In this document: positions 30,101 through 41,984 of the stretch, piece by piece
Layout: each line of letters opens with the position of its first letter
Position numbering within the stretch: position 1 is the first letter of the stretch
DNA from: Taudactylus pleione
Lineage: Eukaryota; Chordata; Amphibia; Anura; Myobatrachidae
Direction: 5' to 3'
DNA: 64,000 nt
Assembly: GCA_031769625.1 (NCBI GenBank)
Contig: JAUIMM010000203.1
Coordinates: forward strand, 434,001-498,000
Made by a program: the position numbers and the translations under genes
Notes under the pieces: generated by a model
Told to the model about the DNA's origin: nothing
The model's database searches: none
Seen by the model: only the letters and a program-made list of their open reading frames with translations

Positions 30101-32194
30101 TCTGTAAGAGCCGGACCTTAAAAATCGGGCAAAATTTTTTTTCTTCAAAAATCCCCAAATTCTGCTTAAAACTTTCAGTAAACCTTAAAAAAGATTTGCT
30201 GCGGTGACAGAAGTTGATTTTGGTGCTTAATTTTGACACAGAACCCTCCAGAAAGATATTTACCCATATTAAAATTCTGTAAGCCCCGGACCTTAAAAAT
30301 CGTGCAAAAATTTTTTTCTTCAAAAATCCCCAAATTCTGCTTAAAACTTTCAGTAAACCTTAAAAAAGATTTGCTGAGGTGACAGAAGTTGATTTTGGTG
30401 CTTAATTTTGACACAGAACCCTCCAGAAAGATATTTACCCGTATTAAAAATTCTGTAAGCCCCGGACCTTAAAAATAAGCCAAAATTTTTTTCTTCAAAA
30501 ATCCCTAAATTCTGCTTAAAACTTTCAGTAAACCTTAAAAAAGATTTGCTGCGGTGACAAAAGTTGATTTTGGTGCTTAATTTTGACACAGAACCCTCCA
30601 GAAAGATATTTACCCATATGAAAAATGCTGTAAGCCCCGGACCTTAAAAATCGGGCAAAAATTTTTTTCTTCAAAAATCCCCAAATTCTGCTTAAAACTT
30701 TCATTAAATCTTAAAAAAGATTTGCTGCGATGACAAAAGTTGATTTTGGTGCTTAATTTTGACACAGAACCCTCCAGAAAGATATTTACCCGTATGAAAA
30801 ATTCTGTAAGCTCCGGACATTAAAAATCGGCCAAAAAATTTTTTCTTCAAAAATCCCCAAATTCTGCTGAAAACTTTCAATAAACCTTAAAAAAAATTTG
30901 CTGCGGGGACAGAAGTTGATTTTGGTGCTTAATTTTGACACAGAACCCTCCAGAAAGATATTTACCTGTATGAAAAATTCTGTAAGAGCCGGACCTTAAA
31001 AATCGGGCAAAAATTTTTTTCTTCAAAAATCCCCAAATTCTGCTTAAAACGTTCAGTAAACCTTAAAAAAGATTTGCTGCGGTGACAAAAGTTGATTTTG
31101 GTGCTTAATTTTGACACAGAACACTCCAGAAAGATATTTACCCGTATGAAAAATTCTGTAAGCCCCGGACCTTAAAAATCGTGCAAAAATTTTTTTCTTC
31201 AAAAATCCCCAAATTCTGCTTAAAACTTTCAGTAAACCTTAAAAAAGATTTGCTGCGGTGACAGAAGTTGATTTTGGTGATTAATTTTGACACAGAACCC
31301 TCTAGAAAGATATTTACACGTATGAAAAATTCTGTAAGCCCCGGACCTTAAAAATCAGCCAAAATTTTTTTTCTTCAAAAATCCCCAAATTCTGCTTAAA
31401 ACTTTCAGTAAACCTTAAAAAAGATTTGCTGCGGTGACAGAAGTTGATTTTGGTGCTTAATTTTGACACAGAACCCTCCAGAAAGATATTTACCCGAATT
31501 AAAATTCTTTAAGCCCCGGACCTTAAAAATAAGCCAAATATTTTTTTCTTCAAAAATCCCCAAATTCTGCTTAAAACTTTCAGTAAACCTTAAAAAAGAT
31601 TTGCTGCGGTGACAAAAGTTGATTTTGGTGCTTAATTTTGACACAGAACCCTCCAGAAAGATATTTACCCATATGAAAAATTCTGTAAGCCCCGGACCTT
31701 AAAAATCGCCAAAAATTTTTTTCTTCAAAAATCCCCAAATTCTGCTTAAAACTTTCAGTAAACCTTAAAAAAGATTTTCTGAGGTGACAGAAGTTGATTT
31801 TGGTGCTTAATTTTGACACAGAACCCTCCAGAAAGATATTTACCCGTATGAAAAATTCTGCAAGCCCCGGACCTTAAAAATCGGCCAAAAATTTTTTTCT
31901 TCAAAAATCCCCAAATTCTGCTGAAAACTTTCAATAAACCTTAAAAAAAATTTGCTGCGGGGACAGAAGTTGATTTTGGTGCTTAATTTTGACACAGAAC
32001 CCTCCAGAAAGATATTTACCCGTATGAAAAATTCTGTAAGAGCCGGACCTTAAAAATCGGGCAAAATTTTTTTTCTTCAAAAATCCCCAAATTCTGCTTA
32101 AAACTTTCAGTAAACCTTAAAAAAGATTTGCTGCGGTGACAGAAGTTGATTTTGGTGCTTAATTTTGACACAGAACCCTCCAGAAAGATATTTA

Positions 32195-35100
32195 CCCGTA
32201 TGAAAAATTCTGTAAGCCCCGGACCTTAAAAATCGGCCAAAAATTTTTTTCTTCAAAAATCCCCAAATTCTGCTTAAAACTTTCAGTAATCCTTAAAAAA
32301 GATTTGCTGAGGTGACAGAAGTTGATTTTGGTGCTTAATTTTGACACAGAACCCTCCAGAAAGATATTTACCCGAATTAAAATTCTTTAAGCCCCGGACC
32401 TTAAAAATAAGCCAAATATTTTTTTCTTCAAAAATCCCCAAATTCTGCTTAAAACTTTCAGTAAACCTTAAAAAAGATTTGCTGCGGTGACAAAAGTTGA
32501 TTTTGGTGCTTAATTTTGACACAGAACCCTCCAGAAAGATATTTACCCATATGAAAAATTCTGTAAGCCCCGGACCTTCAAAATCGCCAAAAATTTTTTT
32601 CTTCAAAAATCCCCAAATTCTGCTTAAAACTTTCAGTAAACCTTAAAAAAGATTTTCTGAGGTGACAGAAGTTGATTTTGGTGCTTAATTTTGACACAGA
32701 ACCCTCCAGAAAGATATTTACCCGTATGAAAAATTCTGCAAGCCCCGGACCTTAAAAATCGGCCAAAAATTTTTTTCTTCAAAAATCCCCAAATTCTGCT
32801 TAAAACTTTCAGTAAACCTTAAAAAAGATTTGCTGCGGTGACAGAAGTTGATTTTGGTACATAAATTTGACACAGAACCCTCCAGAAAGATATTTACACG
32901 TATTAAAAATTCTGTAAGCCCCGGACCTTAAAAATAAGCCAAATATTTTTTTCTTCAAAAATCCCCAAATTCTGCTTAAAACTTTCAGTAAACGTTAAAA
33001 AAGATTTGCTGCGGTGACAAAAGTTGATTTTGGTGCTTAATTTTGACACAGAACCCTCCAGAAAGATATTTACCCGTATTAAAAATTCTGTAAGCCCCGG
33101 ACTTTAAAAATCGTCTAAAAAATTTTTTCTTCAAAAATCCCCAAATTCTGCTTAAAACTTTCAGAAAACCTTAAAAAAGATTTGCTGCGGTGACAAAAGT
33201 TGATTTTGGTGCTTAATTTTGACACAGAACCCTCCAGAAAGATATTTACCCGTATTAAAAATTCTGTAAGCCCCGGACCTTAAAAACCGGGCAAAAATTT
33301 TTTTCTTCAAAAATCCCCAAATTCTGCTTAAAACGTTCAGTAAACCTTAAAAAAGATTTGCTGCGGTGACAAAAGTTGATTTTGGTGCTTAATTTTGACA
33401 CAGAACACTCCAGAAAGATATTTACCCATATGAAAAATACTGTAAGCCCCGGACCTTAAAAATTGCCAAAAAATTTTTTCTTCAAAAATCCCCAAATTCT
33501 GCTTAAAACTTTCATTAAATCTTAAAAAAGATTTGCTGCGGTGCCAGAAGATGATTTTGGTGCTTAATTTTGACACAGAACCCTCCAGAAAGATATTTAC
33601 CCGTATGAAAAATTTTGTAAGCCCCGGACCTTAAAAATCGGCCAAAAATTTTTTTCTTAAAAAATCCCCAAATTCTGCTTAAAACTTTCAGTAAACCTTA
33701 AAAAAGATTTGCTGCGGTGACAAAAGTTGATTTTGGTGCTTAATTTTGACACAGAACCCTCCAGAATGATATTTACCCGTATTAAAAATTCTGTAAGCTC
33801 CGGACCTTAAAAATAAGCCAAATATTTTTTTCTTCAAAAATCCCTAAATTCTGCTTAAAACTTTCAGTAAACCTTAAAAAAGATTTGCTGCAGTGACAAA
33901 AGTTGATTTTGGTGCTTAATTTTGACACAGAACCCTCCAGAAAGATATTTACCGATATGAAAAATGCTGTAAGCCCCGGACATTAAAAATCAGGCAAAAA
34001 TTTTTTTCTTCAAAAATCCCCAAATTCTGCTTAAAACTTTCATTAAATCTTAAAAAAGATTTGCTGCGATGACAAAAGTTGATTTTGGTGCTTAATTTTG
34101 ACACAGAACCCTCCAGAAAGATATTTACCCGTATGAAAAATTCTGTAAGCTCCGGACATTAAAAATCGGCCAAAAAATTTTTTCTTCAAAAATCCCCAAA
34201 TTCTGCTGAAAACTTTCAATAAACCTTAAAAAAAATTGCTGCGGGGACAGAAGTTGATTTTGGTGCTTAATTTTGACACAGAACCCTCCAGAAAGATATT
34301 TACCCGTATGAAAAATTCTGTAAGAGCCGGACCTTAAAAATCGGGCAAAATTTTTTTTCTTCAAAAATCCCCAAATTCTGCTTAAAACTTTCAGTAAACC
34401 TTAAAAAAGATTTGCTGCGGTGACAGAAGTTGATTTTGGTGCTTAATTTTGACACAGAACCCTCCAGAAAGATATTTACCCATATTAAAATTCTGTAAGC
34501 CCCGGACCTTAAAAATCGTGCAAACATTTTTTTCTTCAAAAATCCCCAAATTCTGCTTAAAACTTTCAGTAAACCTTAAAAAAGATTTGCTGAGGTGACA
34601 GAAGTTGATTTTGGTGCTTAATTTTGACACAGAAATCTCCAGAAAGATATTTACCCGTATTAAAAATTCTGTAAGCCCCGGACTTTAAAAATCGTCTAAA
34701 AAATTTTTTCTTCTAAAATTCCCAAATTCTGCTTAAAACTTTCAGAAAACCTTAAAAAAGATTTCCTGAGGTGACAAAAGTTGATTTTGGTGCTTAATTT
34801 TGACACAGAACCCTCCAGAAAGATATTTACCCGTATTAAAAATTCTGTAAGCCCCGGACCTTAAAAATAAGCCAAAATTTTTTTCTTCAAAAATCCCTAA
34901 ATTCTGCTTAAAACTTTCAGTAAACCTTAAAAAAGATTTGCTGCGGTGACAAAAGTTGATTTTGGTGCTTAATTTTGACACAGAACCCTCCAGAAAGATA
35001 TTTACCCATATGAAAAATGCTGTAAGCCCCGGACCTTAAAAATCGGGCAAAAATTTTTTTCTTCAAAAATCCCCAAATTCTGCTTAAAACTTTCATTAAA

Positions 35101-35357
35101 TCTTAAAAAAGATTTGCTGCGATGACAAAAGTTGATTTTGGTGCTTAATTTTGACACAGAACCCTCCAGAAAGATATTTACCCGTATTAAAAATTCTGTA
35201 AGCTCCGGACATTAAAAATCGGCCAAAAAATTTTTTCTTCAAAAATCCCCAAATTCTGCTGAAAACTTTCAATAAACCTTAAAAAAAATTTGCTGCGGGG
35301 ACAGAAGTTGATTTTGGTGCTTAATTTTGACACAGAACCCTCCAGAAAGAAATTTAC
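32195..35357. repeat. 18-monomer higher-order repeat, first copy (~3163 bp)
   Basis: The order of monomers matches the next segment at an offset of about 3163 bp. A chimeric monomer that joins a CATTAAATC monomer to GCGGTGCCAGAAGATG is at about 33505-33555 and again at about 36670-36720. Boundaries are approximate. Confidence 0.7.
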
Positions 35358-37450
35358 CTGTATGAAAAATTCTGTAAGCCCCGGACCTTAAAAATCGGCC
35401 AAAAATTTTTTTCTTCAAAAATCCCCAAATTCTGCTTAAAACTTTCAGTAATCCTTAAAAAAGATTTGCTGAGGTGACAGAAGTTGATTTTGGTGCTTAA
35501 TTTTGACACAGAACCCTCCAGAAAGATATTTACCCGAATTAAAATTCTTTAAGCCCCGGACCTTAAAAATAAGCCAAATATTTTTTTCTTCAAAAATCCC
35601 CAAATTCTGCTTAAAACTTTCAGTAAACCTTAAAAAAGATTTGCTGCGGTGACAAAAGTTGATTTTGGTGCTTAATTTTGACACAGAACCCTCCAGAAAG
35701 ATATTTACCCATATGAAAAATTCTGTAAGCCCCGGACCTTCAAAATCGCCAAAAAATTTTTTTCTTCAAAAATCCCCAAATTCTGCTTAAAACTTTCAGT
35801 AAACCTTAAAAAAGATTTTCTGAGGTGACAGAAGTTGATTTTGGTGCTTAATTTTGACACAGAACCCTCCAGAAAGATATTTACCCGTATGAAAAATTCT
35901 GCAAGCCCCGGACCTTAAAAATCGGCCAAAAATTTTTTTCTTCAAAAATCCCCAAATTCTGCTTGAAACTTTCAGTAAACCTTAAAAAAGATTTGCTGCG
36001 GTGACAGAAGTTGATTTTGGTACATAAATTTGACACAGAACCCTCCAGAAAGATATTTACACGTATTAAAAATTCTGTAAGCCCCGGACCTTAAAAATAA
36101 GCCAAATATTTTTTTCTTCAAAAATCCCCAAATTCTGCTTAAAACTTTCAGTAAACGTTAAAAAAGATTTGCTGCGGTGACAAAAGTTGATTTTGGTGCT
36201 TAATTTTGACACAGAACCCTCCAGAAAGATATTTACCCGTATTAAAAATTCTGTAAGCCCCGGACTTTAAAAATCGTCTAAAAATTTTTTTCTTCAAAAA
36301 TCCCCAAATTCTGCTTAAAACTTTCAGAAAACCTTAAAAAAGATTTGCTGCGGTGACAAAAGTTGATTTTGGTGCTTAATTTTGACACAGAACCCTCCAG
36401 AAAGATATTTACCCGTATTAAAAATTCTGTAAGCCCCGGACCTTAAAAACCGGGCAAAAATTTTTTTCTTCAAAAATCCCCAAATTCTGCTTAAAACGTT
36501 CAGTAAACCTTAAAAAAGATTTGCTGCGGTGACAAAAGTTGATTTTGGTGCTTAATTTTGACACAGAACACTCCAGAAAGATATTTACCCATATGAAAAA
36601 TACTGTAAGCCCCGGACCTTAAAAATTGCCAAAAAATTTTTTCTTCAAAAATCCCCAAATTCTGCTTAAAACTTTCATTAAATCTTAAAAAAGATTTGCT
36701 GCGGTGCCAGAAGATGATTTTGGTGCTTAATTTTGACACAGAACCCTCCAGAAAGATATTTACCCGTATGAAAAATTTTGTAAGCCCCGGACCTTAAAAA
36801 TCGGCCAAAAATTTTTTTCTTAAAAAATCCCCAAATTCTGCTTAAAACTTTCAGTAAACCTTAAAAAAGATTTGCTGCGGTGACAAAAGTTGATTTTGGT
36901 GCTTAATTTTGACACAGAACCCTCCAGAATGATATTTACCCGTATTAAAAATTCTGTAAGCTCCGGACCTTAAAAATAAGCCAAATATTTTTTTCTTCAA
37001 AAATCCCTAAATTCTGCTTAAAACTTTCAGTAATCCTTAAAAAAGATTTGCTGCAGTGACAAAAGTTGATTTTGGTGCTTAATTTTGACACAGAACCCTC
37101 CAGAAAGATATTTACCGATATGAAAAATGCTGTAAGCCCCGGACATTAAAAATCAGGCAAAAATTTTTTTCTTCAAAAATCCCCAAATTCTGCTTAAAAC
37201 TTTCATTAAATCTTAAAAAAGATTTGCTGCGATGACAAAAGTTGATTTTGGTGCTTAATTTTGACACAGAACCCTCCAGAAAGATATTTACCCGTATGAA
37301 AAATTCTGTAAGCTCCGGACATTAAAAATCGGCCAAAAAATTTTTTCTTCAAAAATCCCCAAATTCTGCTGAAAACTTTCAATAAACCTTAAAAAAAATT
37401 TGCTGCGGGGACAGAAGTTGATTTTGGTGCTTAATTTTGACACAGAACCC
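35358..37450. repeat. 18-monomer higher-order repeat, second (partial) copy
   Basis: Matches 32195-34287 at an offset of about 3163 bp, then continues with a different set of monomers. The rare variant GAAAGAAATTTACCTG occurs at both 35345 and 37455, at the two ends of this copy, which supports a crossover between similar monomers. Confidence 0.65.
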
Positions 37451-40400
37451 TCCAGAAAGAAATTTACCTGTATGAAAAATTCTGTAAGAGCCGGACCTTA
37501 AAAATCGGGCAAAAATTTTTTTCTTCAAAAATCCCCAAATTCTGCTTAAAACTTTCATTAAATCTTAAAAAAGATTTGCTGCGGTGACAAAAGTTGATTT
37601 TGGTGCTTAATTTTGACACAGAACCCTCCAGAAAGATATTTACCCGTATGAAAAATTATGTAAGCCCCGGACCTTAAAAATCGTGCAAAAATTTTTTTCT
37701 TCAAAAATCCCCAAATTCTGCTTAAAACTTTCAGTAAACCTTAAAAAAGATTTGCTGCGGTGACAGAAGTTGATTTTGGTGATTAATTTTGACACAGAAC
37801 CCTCCAGAAAGATATTTACACGTATGAAAAATTCTGTAAGCCCCGGACCTTAAAAATCAGCCAAAATTTTTTTTCTTCAAAAATCCCCAAATTCTGCTTA
37901 AAACTTTCAGTAAACCTTAAAAAAGATTTGCTGCGGTGACAGAAGTTGATTTTGGTGCTTAATTTTGACACAGAACCCTCCAGAAAGATATTTACCCGAA
38001 TTAAAATTCTTTAAGCCCCGGACCTTAAAAATAAGCCAAATATTTTTTTCTTCAAAAATCCCCAAATTCTGCTTAAAACTTTCAGTAAACCTTAAAAAAG
38101 ATTTGCTGCGGTTACAAAAGTTGATTTTGGTGCTTAATTTTGACACAGAACCCTCCAGAAAGATATTTACCCATATGAAAAATTCTGTAAGCCCCGGACC
38201 TTAAAAATCGCCAAAAATTTTTTTCTTCAAAAATCCCCAAATTCTGCTTAAAACTTTCAGTAAACCTTAAAAAAGATTTTCTGAGGTGACAGAAGTTGAT
38301 TTTGGTGCTTAATTTTGACACAGAACCCTCCAGAAAGATATTTACCCGTATGAAAAATTCTGCAAGCCCCGGACCTTAAAAATCGGCCAAAAATTTTATT
38401 TTTCAAAAATCCCCAAATTCTGCTGAAAACTTTCAATAAACCTTAAAAAAAATTTGCTGCGGGGACAGAAGTTGATTTTGGTGCTTAATTTTGACACAGA
38501 ACCCTCCAGAAAGATATTTACCCGTATGAAAAATTCTGTAAGAGCCGGACCTTAAAAATCGGGCAAAATTTTTTTTCTTCAAAAATCCCCAAATTCTGCT
38601 TAAAACTTTCAGTAAACCTTAAAAAAGATTTGCTGCGGTGACAGAAGTTGATTTTGGTGCTTAATTTTGACACAGAACCCTCCAGAAAGATATTTACCCG
38701 TATTAAAATTCTGTAAGCCCCGGACCTTAAAAATCGTGCAAAAATTTTTTTCTTCAAAAATCCCCAAATTCTGCTTAAAACTTTCAGTAATCCTTAAAAA
38801 AGATTTGCTGAGGTGACAGAAGTTGATTTTGGTGCTTAATTTTGACACAGAACCCTCCAGAAAGATATTTACCCGTATGAAAAATTCTGTAAGCCCCGGA
38901 CCTTAAAAATCGGCCAAAAATTTTTTTCTTCAAAATTCCCCAAATTCTGCTTAAAACTTTCAGTAATCCTTAAAAAAGATTTGCTGAGGTGACAGAAGTT
39001 GATTTTGGTGCTTAATTTTGACACAGAACCCTCCAGAAAGATATTTACCCGAATTAAAATTCTTTAAGCCCCGGACCTTAAAAATAAGCCAAATATTTTT
39101 TTCTTCAAAAATCCCCAAATTCTGCTTAAAACTTTCAGTAAACCTTAAAAAAGATTTGCTGCGGTGACAAAAGTTGATTTTGGTGCTTAATTTTGACACA
39201 GAACCCTCCAGAAAGATATTTACCCATATGAAAAATTCTGTAAGCCCCGGACCTTAAAAATCGCCAAAAAATTTTTTCTTCAAAAATCCCCAAATTCTGC
39301 TTAAAACTTTCAGTAAACCTTAAAAAAGATTTGCTGCGGTGACAGAAGTTGATTTTGGTACATAAATTTGACACAGAACCCTCCAGAAAGATATTTACAC
39401 GTATTAAAAATTCTGTAAGCCCCGGACCTTAAAAATAAGCCAAATATTTTTTTCTTCAAAAATCCCCAAATTCTGCTTAAAACTTTCAGTAAACGTTAAA
39501 AAAGATTTGCTGCGGTGACAAAAGTTGATTTTGGTGCTTAATTTTGACACAGAACCCTCCAGAAAGATATTTACCCGTATTAAAATTCTGTAAGCCCCGG
39601 ACCTTAAAAATCGTGCAAAAATTTTTTTCTTCAAAAATCCCCAAATTCTGCTTAAAACTTTCAGTAAACTTTAAAAAAGTTTTGCTGAGTTGACAGAAGT
39701 TGATTTTGGTGCTTAATTTTGACACAGAACCCTCCAGAAAGATATTTACCCGTATGAAAAATTCTGTAAGCCCCGGACCTTAAAAATCGGCCAAAAATTT
39801 TTTTCTTCAAAAATCCCCAAATTCTGCTGAAAACTTTCAATAAACCTTAAAAAAAATTTGCTGCGGGGACAGAAGTTGATTTTGGTGCTTAATTTTGACA
39901 CAGAACCCTCCAGAAAGATATTTACCCGTATGAAAAATTCTGTAAGCCCCGGACCTTAAAAATCGGCCAAAAATTTTTTTCTTCAAAAATCCACAAATTC
40001 TGCTTAAAACTTTCAGTAAACCTTAAAAAAGATTTGCTGCGGTGACAGAAGTTGATTTTGGTGCTTAATTTTGACACAGAACCCTCCAGAAAGATATTTA
40101 CCCATATGAAAAATTTGGTAAGCCCCGGACCTTAAAAATCGTCCAAAAATTTTTTTCTTCAAAAATCCCCAAATTCTGCTTAAAACTTTCAGTAAACCTT
40201 AAAAAAGATTTGCTGCGGTGACAAAAGTTGATTTTGGTGCTTAATTTTGACACAGAACACTCCACAAAGATATTTACCCGTATGAAATATTCTGTAAGCC
40301 CCGGACCTTAAAAATCGCCAAAAAAATTTTTCTTCAAAAATCCCCAAATTCTGCTTAAAACTTTCATTAAATCTTAAAAAAGATTTGCTGCGGTGACAAA

Positions 40401-41449
40401 AGTTGATTTTGGTGCTTAATTTTGACACAGAACCCTCCAAAAAGATATTTACCCGTATGAAAAATTCTGTAAGCCCCGGACCTTAAAAATCAGCCAAAAT
40501 TTTTTTTCTTCAAAAATCCCCAAATTCTGCTTAAAACTTTCAGTAAACCTTAAAAAAGATTTGCTGCGGTGCCAGAAGATGATTTTGGTGCTTAATTTTG
40601 ACACAGAACCCTCCAGAAAGATATTTACCCGTATGAAAAATTTTGTAAGCCCCGGACCTTAAAAATCGGCCAAAAATTTTTTTCTTCAAAAATCCCCAAA
40701 TTCTGCTTAAAACTTTCAGTAAACCTTAAAAAAGATTTGCTGCGGTGACAAAAGTTGATTTTGGTGCTTAATTTTGACACAGAACCCTCCAGAAAGATAT
40801 TTACCCGTATTAAAAATTCTGTAAGCTCCGGACCTTAAAAATAAGCCAAATATTTTTTTCTTCAAAAATCCCTAAATTCTGCTTAAAACTTTCAGTAAAC
40901 CTTAAAAAAGATTTGCTGCGGTGACAAAAGTTGATTGTGGTGCTTAATTTTGACACAGAACCCTCCAGAAAGATATTTACCGATATGAAAAATGCTGTAA
41001 GCCCCGGACATTAAAAATCGGGCAAAAATTTTTTTCTTCAAAAATCCCCAAATTCTGCTTAAAAGTTTCATTAAATCTTAAAAAAGATTTGCTGCGATGA
41101 CAAAAGTTGATTTTGGTGCTTAATTTTGACACAGAACCCTCCAGAAAGATATTTACCCGTATGAAAAATTCTGTAAGCTCCGGACATTAAAAATCGGCCA
41201 AAAAATTTTTTCTTCAAAAATCCCCAAATTCTGCTGAAAACTTTCAATAAACCTTAAAAAAAATTTGCTGCGGGGACAGAAGTTGATTTTGGTGCTTAAT
41301 TTTGACACAGAACCCTCCAGAAAGATATTTACCCGTATGAAAAATTCTGTAAGAGCCGGACCTTAAAAATCGGGCAAAATTTTTTTCTTCAAAAATCCCC
41401 AAATTCTGCTTAAAACTTTCAGTAAACCTTAAAAAAGATTTGCTGCGGT

Positions 41450-41456
41450 GACAGAA
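41450..41456. repeat. Target-site duplication GACAGAA, left of LINE copy 1
   Basis: Satellite sequence GCGGTGACAGAA stops here and the element starts with TATGCTTC. The same 7 bases occur at 48649-48655. The unoccupied site at 61512-61518 has only one GACAGAA, which confirms the length. Confidence 0.88.
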
Positions 41457-41464
41457 TATGCTTC

Positions 41465-41470
41465 TTTATT
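41465..41470 (-). terminator. Polyadenylation signal AATAAA (copy 1)
   Basis: AATAAA on the minus strand, 8 nt before the 3' terminus of the element. Its position suits a 3'-end processing signal, although the inserted DNA has no A tail. Confidence 0.55.
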
Positions 41471-41485
41471 TTAACTTGCAACAAA

Positions 41486-41560
41486 GATATATATATATGT
41501 ACAATAATTACATATATAAAAAATAAATAAATAAATAAATAGATAAAATATATATATACA
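41486..41560. repeat. (TA)n / (AAAT)n low-complexity tract in LINE 3' UTR (copy 1)
   Basis: Runs of TATATA and AAATAAATAAAT; the counterpart in copy 2 is 51669-51744, with a G in copy 1 replaced by A in the TA run. Confidence 0.8.
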
Positions 41561-41710
41561 CAAAATCAAATATCAACATAAGGATACACAATATTACTCC
41601 ATATTATGCCTTATAACCAAAAGAAAACTTTACCAATCCTAATAATAAACAACTTATCTCCTATGAGAAAAAGTAAGCAAGGATTTTAGAACAACAACTA
41701 CCTTAACCAC

Positions 41711-41782
41711 TATCTATATATATATATATATATTTTTTTTTATTATTTTTTTTTTTTTTATATATTATATATGTATATATAC
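41711..41782. repeat. (TA)n / poly-T low-complexity tract in LINE 3' UTR (copy 1)
   Basis: A TA dinucleotide run followed by a T-rich run interrupted by A, then TATATTATATATG. The counterpart at 51895-51964 has a longer TA run and a pure T tract. Confidence 0.8.
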
Positions 41783-41984
41783 ACAGCAAACCATAAAACA
41801 ATACAAAAAAACTTTAACTACTATCTATCTTATCTAATCCTACCCATCACCAATACACACCACCTCAGGTAGATGTATGTAAAACCTTTTCAACAAAAAC
41901 CAAAAAATAGAATAAAAAATCTACAGGGAGTGAAAGGACAGAAAAGAAACCCAGCTGAACAAGAAGAGACTTTCAACCACCCAC

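Larger units (their letters stand above)
1..41456. repeat. Satellite array, block A (~176-bp monomer, head-to-tail)
   Basis: Tandem copies of an AT-rich monomer of about 176 bp, all in one orientation, roughly 235 copies. A typical monomer runs from GATTTTGGTGCTTAATTTTG through CCCGTATGAAAAATT, CCCCGGACCTTAAAAATCGG and CCAAATTCTGCTTAAAAC to GATTTGCTGCGGTGACA. The core CCAAATTCTGCT is nearly invariant. Variation is concentrated in a few positions: CCGTATG/CCATATG/CCGTATTAAA, GCCCC/GCTCC/GAGCC, the bases after TTAAAAAT, CAGTAAACC/CATTAAATC/CAATAAACC, and GCGGTG/GAGGTG/GCGGGG/GCGATG. Subtypes recur in long ordered runs, so this is a higher-order-repeat array. Short open frames of about 79 codons occur in nearly every monomer only because the repeat has few minus-strand stops. 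I see no gene, RNA gene or other mobile element in this block. Centromeric or pericentromeric location is an inference. Confidence 0.97.
41457..41984 (-). other. LINE 3' UTR (copy 1, 528 nt)
   Basis: The AT-rich tail after the ORF2 TGA. It includes two low-complexity tracts, (TA)n plus poly-T at about 41711-41782 and (TA)n plus (AAAT)n at about 41486-41560 (plus-strand reading). The end carries AATAAA on the minus strand (plus 41465-41470) and finishes 8 nt later as GAAGCATA. No poly(A) follows; satellite begins directly. Confidence 0.85.

Noticed and set aside
460..41440. Dozens of similar ~79-codon minus-strand open frames, and a few longer ones of 99-107 codons
   Set aside because: They are the satellite monomer read in frames poor in stops. 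They recur with the repeat and overlap each other in different frames (176 is not a multiple of 3). Many lack an ATG start.
1..41456. CRISPR-like array
   Set aside because: The repeats are contiguous ~176-bp monomers with no unique spacers, and the window is clearly eukaryotic.
41711..41782. Poly-T tract as the LINE poly(A) tail
   Set aside because: It lies about 250 bp inside the element, and the 3' UTR continues to AATAAAGAAGCATA, where the satellite begins in both copies.
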